This document shows positions 34,862-43,142 of a stretch of DNA of 64,000 nucleotides, piece after piece; the first letter of the stretch is position 1, and each line of letters opens with the position of its first letter. The notes under the pieces were generated by a model. The model searched no databases. It had not been told where the DNA came from and saw only the letters and a program-made list of their open reading frames with translations. Source of the DNA: Faecimorpha stercoravium. GTDB lineage: Bacteria; Bacillota; Clostridia; Lachnospirales; Bianqueaceae. The stretch spans positions 96,155 through 160,154 of the forward strand of contig DVGT01000074.1 in the NCBI GenBank assembly GCA_018712555.1, in the 5' to 3' direction. Both the position numbers and the translations under genes were made by a program.

Positions 34862-36210
34862 GATTTCGATCCTTTCTCTTCCAGCATCGTCCGAATCGTG
34901 ATAATGTCATCTTGCAAAAACGCCTCTTCATGCATCAGGTCATACAGAAAATCCACATTCGTAGTTACCCCGCCGATCACCGTCTCTCCCAGGGCGCTCT
35001 GCATCTTACGCACCGCGTCTTCCCGAGTTTCGCTATGCACGATCAGCTTGGTCAGCATGGAATCATAATAGGGCGGAACCGTATACCCACTATATAACGC
35101 AGAATCTACCCGAACTCCAAAGCCGCCGGGAAAATGCAATTCTGTGACATGACCCGGTGTGGGGCGGAACCCATGTTCCGGATCCTCCGCATTGATTCGG
35201 CATTCTATCGCATGGCCCTGCAATACCACATCATTCTGTGAAAAGGAGAGTGGCTCTCCCGCGGCCATGCGGATCATCTCCCGAATCAGATCCCGGCCCG
35301 TCACCATCTCCGTCACAGGATGTTCCACCTGAATTCGGGTGTTCATCTCCATGAAGAAGTATTCACCCTTCTCCGTCAGCAAAAACTCCACCGTCCCCGC
35401 ACTATTATAGGAGACTGCTTTTGCGGCTTTCACCGCGTCTGCTCCCATTTTTCGGCGTAATCGGGGCGTCAGCGCGGTCGAAGGGGATTCTTCGATCATC
35501 TTCTGATTTCTTCGTTGAATCGAACAGTCCCGCTCTCCCAGGTGTACCACGTTTCCCTGTTTGTCTGCCATGATCTGAAACTCGATATGGCGCGCGTTTT
35601 CGATATACCGTTCCAGGTACATGCCATCATCCCCAAACGCACTCTGTGTCTCCAGCTGCGCGGCTTCAAACATGCTTTTAAATTCTTCCGGCGTTCTGGC
35701 CAGACGCATACCTCGTCCACCGCCGCCGGCTGCTGCTTTAATCATGACCGGATACCCGATCTTCTGCGCCAGGCGCTTGGCTTCTCGTACATTCTTGACG
35801 ATTCCTTCCGACCCCGGTATCACCGGAACCCCCGCCTGTATCATCTTACTGCGTGCGATGGCTTTGTTCCCCATCTGATCGATACACTGCGCAGAAGGCC
35901 CGATAAAGGTCAGTCCGCACTGTTCTGTCATCCGGGCAAAACGGCTGTTCTCAGACAGAAAACCAAACCCCGGATGAATCGCTTCCGCACCCGTGGAAAG
36001 CGCCGCGGACAGGATGCGTTCCACGTTCAGATAACTATCCTTGGGAGCGTTCGGCCCGATGCAGATCGTCTCATCCGCCAGCTGTGCATGCAGCGCCTCC
36101 CGATCCACTTCCGAACAAACGGCCACGGTACGGATTCCCATTTCCCGGCAGGCCCGAATGATGCGCACCGCGATTTCTCCCCGGTTCGCAATCAAAATCT
36201 TATCAAACAT
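34858..36210 (-). CDS. accC: Acetyl-CoA carboxylase, biotin carboxylase subunit
   Basis: 450 residues from ATG 36210 (AAGGAG upstream). The longer open frame to 36408 only reads through repeat DNA. ATP-grasp enzyme with KILIANRGEIAVRII at the start, the glycine-rich AAAGGGGRGMR loop, HLGERDCSIQRRNQK, EMNTRIQVEHPVTE catalytic region and GHAIECRINAEDP. It carboxylates the biotin on AccB. It is separated from fabZ by about 200 bp of palindromic repeats, unlike the tight spacing elsewhere in the operon. Confidence 0.97.
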   Translation of the reverse strand: MFDKILIANRGEIAVRIIRACREMGIRTVAVCSEVDREALHAQLADETICIGPNAPKDSYLNVERILSAALSTGAEAIHPGFGFLSENSRFARMTEQCGLTFIGPSAQCIDQMGNKAIARSKMIQAGVPVIPGSEGIVKNVREAKRLAQKIGYPVMIKAAAGGGGRGMRLARTPEEFKSMFEAAQLETQSAFGDDGMYLERYIENARHIEFQIMADKQGNVVHLGERDCSIQRRNQKMIEESPSTALTPRLRRKMGADAVKAAKAVSYNSAGTVEFLLTEKGEYFFMEMNTRIQVEHPVTEMVTGRDLIREMIRMAAGEPLSFSQNDVVLQGHAIECRINAEDPEHGFRPTPGHVTELHFPGGFGVRVDSALYSGYTVPPYYDSMLTKLIVHSETREDAVRKMQSALGETVIGGVTTNVDFLYDLMHEEAFLQDDIITIRTMLEEKGSKS

Positions 36211-36240
36211 CTTTACTCCTTCCACCATAACCCTGATTTC

Positions 36241-36414
36241 TCCCGAGACGGCATCTCTTGCGCGTCCATCTCGAGACGTGGCTCTATCACTTCGATCTAA
36301 ATAGCTGTCAAGCCACTGCCTACAAGACGCGATCTCCTTCGGAGATGGCCGCCCATAGGCGTCCATCTCGAGACGTGGCTCTATCACTTCGGTCCAAACA
36401 GCTGTCAAGCCACG
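36241..36414. repeat. Nested-palindrome repeat, locus C (inside the fab/acc operon)
   Basis: A degenerate partial unit (36241-36282), a full unit (36312-36379, GCCACTGCC to GACGTGGC with inner GGAGATGG...CCATCTC hairpin) and a half unit (from about 36401, GCCACG at 36409). The unit-to-half spacing is 97 bp, as in locus B. The half unit abuts the fabZ stop codon at 36415-36417. Confidence 0.85.
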
Positions 36415-36843
36415 TCATTGCACCACAAACATCAGTTCTGCATGAGCACAGGGTTTCTTGCTGCCTTGTTTATATGCCTTGGCCATGCCATACCCCACAG
36501 GCCCCTTCTTTCGGATAATCTCCACTTCCAGACGCAGTACATCGCCGGGCACCACCTTGTCCTTGAACCGGGCATTATCGATACCGCCAAAAAAGGCCAC
36601 TTTCCCCTTGTTCTCTTCCTCGGAAAGAAGCGCCACTGCGCCTACCTGCGCCAGGGCTTCAATAATCAATACGCCTGGCATCACTGGCATTCCCGGAAAA
36701 TGTCCGGCAAAGTACGGCTCATTAAAGCTGACACATTTCGTACCCACGGCTCGTTTTCCCGGTTCCATTTCATCAATCCGATCGATCAGCAAAAAAGGCG
36801 TCCGATGCGGCAGAATTTTTAAAATCTCATCTATATTCAACAT
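36415..36843 (-). CDS. fabZ: 3-hydroxyacyl-ACP dehydratase FabZ
   Basis: 142 residues, a hot-dog fold enzyme. The catalytic H48 in YFAGHFPGMPVMPG and E62 in VLIIEALAQ are present. It dehydrates 3-hydroxyacyl-ACP during chain elongation. No FabM/FabN isomerase gene is near, so the unsaturated-chain branch is not explained by this cluster. Its TGA stop is the first three bases of a repeat half unit. Start follows GAGGAGGAAACAGAC. Confidence 0.97.
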   Translation of the reverse strand: MLNIDEILKILPHRTPFLLIDRIDEMEPGKRAVGTKCVSFNEPYFAGHFPGMPVMPGVLIIEALAQVGAVALLSEEENKGKVAFFGGIDNARFKDKVVPGDVLRLEVEIIRKKGPVGYGMAKAYKQGSKKPCAHAELMFVVQ

Positions 36844-36856
36844 GTCTGTTTCCTCC

Positions 36857-37315
36857 TCAGGGACGAATCTGCACCAATGGCTGTCCGTATTCTACGGTCT
36901 GCTCGTTTTTCACCAGGATCGACTCCACCACGCCGTCACAGGTGGCCGGGATCTCGTTCATCAGCTTCATCGCCTCGATAATACCGATCGTCTGTCCCTT
37001 CTTCACCCGGTCTCCCACGCGGACAAAGGGCGCTTCTCCCTGTCCCGGTGCCTCATAGAATACGCCGACAAGCGGAGAGGTCACGGCTTCTAATCCTTCC
37101 ATCATAGCGGACTTCATTTCGCTCGTGTCCTCTTGAGGCTGCAATGCAGCACCAGCCGCAGCAGAGACTGCTGTCATGGGCGCTGCCATGACAATGGGTT
37201 CTGCTCCCCGCGCAGACGCCATAGACAATGAGAATTCTCCCTCCTTCAGTTCAAAGGAAGCAAGGCCTGCTTTTTCCACAGCCTCGATTAAACGAATGAT
37301 ATTTTCAACTTCCAT
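36857..37315 (-). CDS. accB: Biotin carboxyl carrier protein of acetyl-CoA carboxylase
   Basis: 152 residues. An N-terminal helical part, an Ala/Pro/Met-rich linker (about 40-75) and the C-terminal biotinyl domain with EAMKLMNE; K117 is the biotinylated lysine. It carries CO2 between AccC and AccAD. Placed between fabF (1 bp away) and fabZ, the usual Clostridia order. Confidence 0.97.
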   Translation of the reverse strand: MEVENIIRLIEAVEKAGLASFELKEGEFSLSMASARGAEPIVMAAPMTAVSAAAGAALQPQEDTSEMKSAMMEGLEAVTSPLVGVFYEAPGQGEAPFVRVGDRVKKGQTIGIIEAMKLMNEIPATCDGVVESILVKNEQTVEYGQPLVQIRP

Positions 37316-37316
37316 T

Positions 37317-38558
37317 TTATTCCTCCCACTTTCGAATCAAGAGTGTGCCGTTATGTCCGCCGAATCCCAGCGAATTGCTGATGGCGGCGCGTACCTTCGT
37401 TTCTACAGCCTCCGGCGTATAGTCCAGATCCAACTCCTCATCCCGCACCCGGTATCCTACCGTCGGATGGATCCGATCTTCCATCACACTCTTCACACAT
37501 ACGATACATTCTACCGCACCCGCGGCTCCCAGCATATGTCCCGTCATCGACTTGGTAGAATTGACATGAAGTTTATACGCATGTTCACCAAAGGCGCGCT
37601 TGATCGCGATCGTCTCAAAGAGATCATTATGGTGAGTACTCGTGCCATGGGCGTTCACATAATCAATGTCTTCTGGTTTTAGCCCTGCCTCTTCCATCGC
37701 CAGACACATGGCTCTGGCCGCGCCCTCGCCATCCTCGGCGGGAGAGGTAATATGAAAGGCGTCACAGGTGGCTCCATATCCTGCGATTTCCGCCAGGATC
37801 TTGGCCCCTCGATTCATGGCATGCTCATAGGACTCCAGCACCAGCACACCGGCGCCCTCTCCCATGACGAATCCACTTCTCTCCTTATCAAAAGGAATCG
37901 AAGCGCGCGCCGGATCCTCGGATGTGGTCAACGCGGTCAGCGCACCAAAACCGCCGATACCGAGCGGTGTAATCGCAGCCTCTGTACCGCCGCACACCAT
38001 CACATCCGCGTCTCCCCACTGGATATACCGCATGGCCTCTCCGATCGAATGCGTACCTGTCGCACAAGCTGTCACCACGTTGGTACATTTCCCCTTCAAC
38101 CCAAACTGAATCGCCACATTTCCGGCGGCCATATTCGAGATCATCACCGGCACAAACAACGGACTGATTCTCCCCGGACGTCCCTCGAAGATCTTCTTGC
38201 ATTCCCGCTCAGCCGCATCCAGGCTGCCAATGCCGGATCCCACCGAAACCCCGATTCGTGTCAGATCCTCCGTCGTAAGATCGAGTCCAGACTCCGCGAT
38301 GGCCTGAGACGCTGCGGCTACCGCAAACTGACTGAATCGCTCCATCCTTCTGGCCGACTTGCGGTCCATATACTGCAGCGGGTCGAAATCATCGTCCTGC
38401 GCGGAAAGTTTCCATTTATAATCCGTCGTATCAAACGCCGTGGTCGGCTTGATTCCGCAATATCCCTCCATCAGATGATTCCAAAACACATCGACGGAGT
38501 TTCCAATCGGGCTCACCACGCCCATACCCGTCACAACGACTCTCTTTTTCTCGCTCAT
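37317..38558 (-). CDS. fabF: 3-oxoacyl-ACP synthase II (FabF)
   Basis: 413 residues, a condensing enzyme with catalytic C165 in VVTACATGTHSIGEA and the two histidines in VNAHGTSTHHND and KSMTGHMLGAAG. It extends acyl-ACP with malonyl-ACP. It overlaps fabG by four bases. As no FabH is in this cluster, initiation must be encoded elsewhere or done by another enzyme. Confidence 0.97.
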   Translation of the reverse strand: MSEKKRVVVTGMGVVSPIGNSVDVFWNHLMEGYCGIKPTTAFDTTDYKWKLSAQDDDFDPLQYMDRKSARRMERFSQFAVAAASQAIAESGLDLTTEDLTRIGVSVGSGIGSLDAAERECKKIFEGRPGRISPLFVPVMISNMAAGNVAIQFGLKGKCTNVVTACATGTHSIGEAMRYIQWGDADVMVCGGTEAAITPLGIGGFGALTALTTSEDPARASIPFDKERSGFVMGEGAGVLVLESYEHAMNRGAKILAEIAGYGATCDAFHITSPAEDGEGAARAMCLAMEEAGLKPEDIDYVNAHGTSTHHNDLFETIAIKRAFGEHAYKLHVNSTKSMTGHMLGAAGAVECIVCVKSVMEDRIHPTVGYRVRDEELDLDYTPEAVETKVRAAISNSLGFGGHNGTLLIRKWEE

Positions 38559-39295
38559 GCTCCCATACCTCCGTCAACGCCTAAAACTTGTCCTGTGATA
38601 TATGCTGCACCCTCAGACGCCAGGAACGATACTGCCGCGGCCACATCCTCACTCTGTCCAAAGTGCCCCAGCGGAATACTTCCCAGCATTTTTTCCCGGA
38701 TCTCCTCCGGCAACTCCTCCGTCATCTCCGTCTCGATAAATCCCGGAGCCACCGCGTTCACCGTGATCCCACGGCTGCCCAGCTCCTTTGCCAGCGATTT
38801 CGTCATACCGATGATTCCTGCCTTGGAAGCGCTGTAATTGACCTGCCCTGCATTTCCATGAATCCCCACGATTGAAGAAATATTGATGATACGGCCGCTG
38901 CGCTGACGAAGCATCTGCTTGGCGGCGTATTTCATACAATAGAATGTCCCCTTCAGGTTGGTATCGAGCACCAGATCCAGATCCTCCGCTTTCATCCGCA
39001 GAATCAAATTATCCTTGGTCACACCCGCGTTGTTGACCACCACATCCATGTGCCCATATTGTTTCACAATTGTTTCGATCATGGTCTTCACATCGGCTTC
39101 CGAAGCCACATCGCAGGGATAAATCTGTCCCTGTCCGCCTGCGTTTTCGATCTCGCCCAAAACGCCCTGTGCCCGTGCTTCCGAACCTCGATAATTCACC
39201 ACCACAAAAAATCCCTGCTGCGCCAGCGTAATCGCAATCGAACGGCCGATTCCACGGCTGGCTCCGGTGACCAGCGCCACTTTCTGATCTAACAT
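38555..39295 (-). CDS. fabG: 3-oxoacyl-ACP reductase FabG
   Basis: 246 residues, a short-chain dehydrogenase. NADP-binding TGASRGIGRSIA at 10-21, NNAG at 88-91, and the catalytic Ser140/141, Y154 and K158 (VNYSASKAG). It reduces 3-oxoacyl-ACP. Overlaps fabD by 7 bp. Confidence 0.97.
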   Translation of the reverse strand: MLDQKVALVTGASRGIGRSIAITLAQQGFFVVVNYRGSEARAQGVLGEIENAGGQGQIYPCDVASEADVKTMIETIVKQYGHMDVVVNNAGVTKDNLILRMKAEDLDLVLDTNLKGTFYCMKYAAKQMLRQRSGRIINISSIVGIHGNAGQVNYSASKAGIIGMTKSLAKELGSRGITVNAVAPGFIETEMTEELPEEIREKMLGSIPLGHFGQSEDVAAAVSFLASEGAAYITGQVLGVDGGMGA

Positions 39296-40215
39296 CTCAT
39301 TTCCTCCTTCAGCTGCAAAAGATCCGCCACATGCTCCACGGATACGGTACGGACTCCCTTCACGGTCTTACGAATCATAGAAGACAGTGTATGTCCCGGT
39401 CCGATCTCGATAAAAGTGTCTACACCGGCTTCATACATCGCAAGAACACTCTCTCGGAAGCGGACCGGTGAATAGATCTGACGCGCCAACAGATCCACCA
39501 CATCTTTCTGATCCGTTACGTAAGAAGCCGTCACGTTGGCCACATAGGGAACACACGGATCGGATAATGAAATCTCAGAAAGCATCTGGCGCAGTGGCTC
39601 CGCCGCAGGAATCAGCAATTCCGAATGAAAGGGACCACTCACCTTCAGTTCTACGGCGCGCCTGGCTCCTGCCGCGCGCGCCTTTTCCATCGCCTCGTGC
39701 ACAGCGGCCATCTCTCCTGTGATCACAAGCTGTCCCGGGCAATTGTCATTGGCGATGCTGACTCTGCCCTCTGTTTCCTGACACACTTGACGCACCTGTT
39801 CCGCGGACATCCCCACAATCGCCGCCATAGAACCGACTCCCGCAGGCACCGTATTCTGCATCAGAATCCCCCTCTCCCTGACGGCAGCCACCGCATCTTC
39901 AAAGGTAAACACGCCGCAGGCATACAACGCCGCGTACTCTCCCAAGCTCAATCCCGCGCAAACATCCGGTTTGATCCCGGCCTCCCGCAAAAGATCCGTA
40001 ATTCCGCCGCAGACACTGACCATAGCACACTGGGTATACTCCGTCAGATTGAGTTTCTCTTCCTCTTCAAAACACAGGGCTTCCATAGAAAATCCCAGGC
40101 GGGAAGACGCCTGAGACATGCGTTCACGAAAGGATGGATACGCTTCATAAAAATCCTTCCCCATCCCCACATACTGCGCTCCCTGGCCTGGAAAAACAAA
40201 TGCGATCTTACTCAT
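39289..40215 (-). CDS. fabD: Malonyl-CoA-ACP transacylase FabD
   Basis: 308 residues. The nucleophile S90 lies in AGLSLGEYAAL and H197 in SGPFHSELL; QGAQYVGMG is the N-terminal oxyanion region. It loads malonyl groups on ACP. Overlaps fabK by 8 bp; no acpP gene is adjacent. Confidence 0.97.
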   Translation of the reverse strand: MSKIAFVFPGQGAQYVGMGKDFYEAYPSFRERMSQASSRLGFSMEALCFEEEEKLNLTEYTQCAMVSVCGGITDLLREAGIKPDVCAGLSLGEYAALYACGVFTFEDAVAAVRERGILMQNTVPAGVGSMAAIVGMSAEQVRQVCQETEGRVSIANDNCPGQLVITGEMAAVHEAMEKARAAGARRAVELKVSGPFHSELLIPAAEPLRQMLSEISLSDPCVPYVANVTASYVTDQKDVVDLLARQIYSPVRFRESVLAMYEAGVDTFIEIGPGHTLSSMIRKTVKGVRTVSVEHVADLLQLKEEMRC

Positions 40216-41143
40216 GGCGGCCTCCCGTCAACAGTTTCTCGGCTTCCGCTTCCATCCGTTCCAGAATCTCCTGACAACTCAGGATCTCATGGACTAATCC
40301 GGCACTCTGTCCACACATCACGGAACCATGCACGACATCCCCTTCCTGCACGGCACGACGCAGACCGCCTAAGGTAATCTGCTCCAATTCCTCAAAAGAA
40401 CGCCCCGCGTTCTCCATTTTCAGGTACTCTCTTGTCATCGAATTCCGTAAAGAACGAATGGGATGATTATGGCTGCGTCCTGTCACGACCGTATCTGTGT
40501 CCCCCGCCTTGACCACTCGATTCTTATAATTCTCATGTACCAGCGCTTCTTCTGAAGCCACAAATCGGGTTCCTACCTGTACCCCCTCGGCTCCCAGCAT
40601 GAAGGCAGCGGCCATCTGCCGGCCATCCGCGATACCTCCTGCGGCAATCACCGGAATCTTGACGGCGTCAACTACCTGCGGCACCAGATTCATCGTCGTC
40701 GTCTCCCCAATATGTCCGCCGGATTCACAGCCTTCTGCGACGACCGCATCAGCTCCCAGCCGTTCCATACGCCTCGCCAGAGATACCGATGCGATAACAG
40801 GAATCACTTTTACACCGGCTTCCTTCCACATCGGCATAAAAGGCTCTGGATTTCCCGCTCCTGTCGTCACGACAGGAACCTTTTCCTCGGCGACTACCTG
40901 TGCCACTTCCGCAGCATAGGGGCTCATCAGCATGATATTGACGCCAAAGGGGCGATCGGTCATTTCTCTTACCTTACGGATCTCGCTCCTCACCCACTCC
41001 GCTGGTGCGCTGGCCGCGCCAATCAGGCCAAGACCTCCCGCGGCGGACACAGCCCCCGCCAGATGATGCTCCGCCACCCAGGCCATACCTCCTTGAATAA
41101 TCGGATAGGTAATTCCCAACAATTCATTCACTCGTGTCTTCAT
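40208..41143 (-). CDS. fabK: Enoyl-ACP reductase FabK (FMN-dependent)
   Basis: 311 residues from ATG 41143 (GGAGGATTCAG); the longer open frame is unsupported. It has the nitronate-monooxygenase-like TIM barrel of FabK: PIIQGGMAWVAEHHLAGAVS, GVNIMLMSPYAAEV, VVAEGCESGGHIGE and IPVIAAGGIADGRQ. It performs the last reduction of the fatty acid cycle and is triclosan-insensitive in other species. First fab gene of the operon; a sigma/anti-sigma pair lies directly upstream. Confidence 0.95.
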   Translation of the reverse strand: MKTRVNELLGITYPIIQGGMAWVAEHHLAGAVSAAGGLGLIGAASAPAEWVRSEIRKVREMTDRPFGVNIMLMSPYAAEVAQVVAEEKVPVVTTGAGNPEPFMPMWKEAGVKVIPVIASVSLARRMERLGADAVVAEGCESGGHIGETTTMNLVPQVVDAVKIPVIAAGGIADGRQMAAAFMLGAEGVQVGTRFVASEEALVHENYKNRVVKAGDTDTVVTGRSHNHPIRSLRNSMTREYLKMENAGRSFEELEQITLGGLRRAVQEGDVVHGSVMCGQSAGLVHEILSCQEILERMEAEAEKLLTGGRHE

Positions 41144-41204
41144 CTGAATCCTCCTCAAACATACATGATAACATACCGTACCCTGCGGTACTCTCATCGC
41201 ATCT

Positions 41205-41441
41205 CTATGCCATACGCCGAGACGCCTTACGCAGAATGACCAGATACCTGGCCAGGATAGCACCGCCTGCCGCAACCAGCGCGCCTCCCGCGGCCAAACA
41301 GGTAATCCAGGGCCAACGATGCGCATGTTTCAACTTGCGAATACATTTTTTTACGGTTTGATAATCCCTCTCCGCGATATGATCCTCCAGTAACCCAGGC
41401 TGGATCAGGCCTAACAGGTCAATCATTCTTTTCTCGTCCAT
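41205..41441 (-). CDS. Small single-pass membrane protein, possible anti-sigma factor
   Basis: 78 residues: about 42 cytosolic residues (MDEKRMIDLLGLIQPGLLED...), a membrane helix (about 46-66) and a short basic tail. It begins 3 bp after the sigma factor gene. The layout (sigma gene followed by a small protein with a cytosolic N-terminus and one helix) fits an anti-sigma factor, but no known ASD or zinc motif is seen, so this is inference from position. Confidence 0.75.
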   Translation of the reverse strand: MDEKRMIDLLGLIQPGLLEDHIAERDYQTVKKCIRKLKHAHRWPWITCLAAGGALVAAGGAILARYLVILRKASRRMA

Positions 41442-41444
41442 TTT

Positions 41445-41996
41445 CTACTCCTTAAATTCTTTTCGAATCCGCGCCCGCAAACGGCTTAACCGGCTGTCAA
41501 TGGCGGATATACTCATCCCTGTATACTGTGAAATCTCTCTGGAAGATTGCAGATAGAAATACCGGCGCAACAAGATCTCTCGATCCAACGCCTCCATCTC
41601 CTCAATCATCCTCTCCAGCTTGCGGACATCCTCTCTGCCCAGTACCGTTCTCTCCACGTCCTGACGCTCATCCGCATACATTTCAATACTTTCCCAGTCT
41701 TCGGGATCTCCCCCAGTGCCTTCTCGCCTTTGCAGCCATTTCAGCCTGTTAATCGAGGCATTTCTGGTGAGAACCTTCAGATATGTGGGCAAGGATGCTT
41801 TCTCAAAATCAAAGGTTTCCGCATGCGCCCAGATATGCAGGTACACATCATTCAGGCATTCCTCCACATCCTCCGGACGATTGCGCAATATTCCTGATGC
41901 CACATAGTGCAGCAGGCGGCCATACTTCTCCGCCAAAGCGCGGAGCCCCCTCTCACTCTTTTTTCTTAAAAGAGCGACGATCCTTTCATCCCGCAT
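41445..41996 (-). CDS. ECF-like RNA polymerase sigma factor
   Basis: 183 residues from ATG 41996 (GGAAAGGAAG upstream). Region 2 (about 18-90) includes NRPEDVEECLNDVYLHIWAH and the -10 recognition helix with LPTYLKVLTRNASINRLKWL. Region 4 (about 125-180) has a helix-turn-helix, YLQSSREISQYTGMSISAID, and ends SRLRARIRKEF. Between them is a charged linker. It lies with a candidate anti-sigma gene just upstream of the fatty-acid operon. A motif with TGCAAG and CGTTGTAT (42024-42050) upstream may be an autoregulatory promoter. Confidence 0.92.
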   Translation of the reverse strand: MRDERIVALLRKKSERGLRALAEKYGRLLHYVASGILRNRPEDVEECLNDVYLHIWAHAETFDFEKASLPTYLKVLTRNASINRLKWLQRREGTGGDPEDWESIEMYADERQDVERTVLGREDVRKLERMIEEMEALDREILLRRYFYLQSSREISQYTGMSISAIDSRLSRLRARIRKEFKE

Positions 41997-42023
41997 TGGT
42001 TTTCTTCCTTTCCACAATAACCT

Positions 42024-42050
42024 ATACAACGAAAATCAGAAAATCTTGCA
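42024..42050 (-). promoter_or_regulatory. Possible ECF-type promoter of the sigma gene
   Basis: Minus strand TGCAAG (42050-42045) and CGTTGTAT (42031-42024), 13 bp apart. The CGT core is typical of ECF -10 elements, but the spacing is shorter than usual. Confidence 0.3.
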
Positions 42051-42086
42051 GCCTTTTTCAAATTTTTTTCGGCTGTATTTTTCCAT

Positions 42087-42128
42087 AAAAATTGTCGGTT
42101 TCCGCACCGGAGCGCCAAAACCGACAAT
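42087..42128 (-). terminator. Terminator of the zinc-ribbon membrane protein gene
   Basis: 11-bp arms ATTGTCGGTTT (42091-42101) and AAACCGACAAT (42118-42128), then TTTT on the minus strand. Confidence 0.8.
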
Positions 42129-42139
42129 AAGCCATTCTT

Positions 42140-43075
42140 TTAGATTCTGCCAACAAGCTGCCGCAGCTTGTTTCGATACCAGATGAGTCCGCTTGTGAGC
42201 AGGATAGTGACCAACGTTCCCATAGCCGATACAATAAAGCCTTCAACTTCTGTATATGGAATCGCCAGGAAGGAAAAGACAAGAACCATTATGCTCATCA
42301 CAAAATTCATGAAAATAACATATCCGGATATGTCTTCGTTGGGATTTCCCGTACGCATCGTATATTTCAGGCTTCGAATCGTTCGAATCACCCCGATCTC
42401 ATAAAACAGCACCAGTAAAATCACGACTAATGCGGCGCCAAGCAGTGCCAGGTATACCGTCAGACTTTCTGAATTCAGGATGCCCATCTCCCACTCTCTT
42501 ACCATGCTGACCACAAAGATTCCCATAATCACAAATCCAATGGTCAGATAAAAAATGAGTTCAATGAAAACTGCAATCTGAATCAACGTCAGCCCGCCCG
42601 TGTCTTTACTCGGTTCTGTCATATGCGAAGCCGACAGCGTGTACATCGCCATTCCCAGAAAACAAAGCACTTCCGGCAATAGAATAAAAAGCGCCGCAAA
42701 ATTGGAAACGGAGAACACCTTCTCGGATATCTCACTCAGGACTCCCGCCGGGAGTGTCATCGTTTCTTCCATGATCCGCTGCACCAATGTGATGATTTTA
42801 AAGAAAATCATTTCGTCAAGAACCAGAGAAGCGATATTATAGATGACCATCAGCATATACAGAAAGATAGCTACATGTAACACGGTAGATCCTGCACCCT
42901 TTTTCAGAATCTGGAGCGCTCTCGTAGAAGCCTCCTCCGTCTCTATCTCATCTACTGCTGGGAAGTCACTGACTTCTTCCACATCCTCTTCCTGTTCTTT
43001 CAGGTTTCTGCCGCACTGCGAACAGACCTTTGCATCTTCCTCGTTCTCGTTCCCACACATCGGACACTTGCGCAT
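42140..43075 (-). CDS. Zinc-ribbon multi-pass membrane protein
   Basis: 311 residues. An N-terminal double CxxC ribbon (CPMCGNENEEDAKVCSQCG, residues 4-22), an acidic linker (about 27-50), then about six membrane helices (roughly 62-84, 115-140, 160-190, 200-225, 250-270, 278-298). Such ribbon-plus-membrane proteins are common in Clostridia but functionally unassigned. It has its own strong promoter overlapping the pdp stop and its own terminator, so it is separate from the deo operon although close to it. Confidence 0.85.
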   Translation of the reverse strand: MRKCPMCGNENEEDAKVCSQCGRNLKEQEEDVEEVSDFPAVDEIETEEASTRALQILKKGAGSTVLHVAIFLYMLMVIYNIASLVLDEMIFFKIITLVQRIMEETMTLPAGVLSEISEKVFSVSNFAALFILLPEVLCFLGMAMYTLSASHMTEPSKDTGGLTLIQIAVFIELIFYLTIGFVIMGIFVVSMVREWEMGILNSESLTVYLALLGAALVVILLVLFYEIGVIRTIRSLKYTMRTGNPNEDISGYVIFMNFVMSIMVLVFSFLAIPYTEVEGFIVSAMGTLVTILLTSGLIWYRNKLRQLVGRI

Positions 43076-43113
43076 GAAAGTTCCCGCCTTTCTTTAGTAG
43101 AATAAGCTTAACA

Positions 43114-43142
43114 AATATAGCATATACCCGTTTTTTTGTCAA
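43114..43142 (-). promoter_or_regulatory. Consensus promoter of the zinc-ribbon gene, overlapping the pdp stop
   Basis: Minus strand TTGACA (43142-43137), 17 bp, TATATT (43119-43114). The -35 shares bases with the pdp stop codon. Confidence 0.8.

Noticed and set aside
36211..36408. N-terminal extension of accC through the repeats
   Set aside because: The proper start at 36210 has AAGGAG and matches the family; the upstream part translates repeat DNA.
37752..38837. 361-residue frame antisense to fabF/fabG
   Set aside because: Shadow of well-defined genes; composition rich in Arg/His/Ser as usual for antisense frames.
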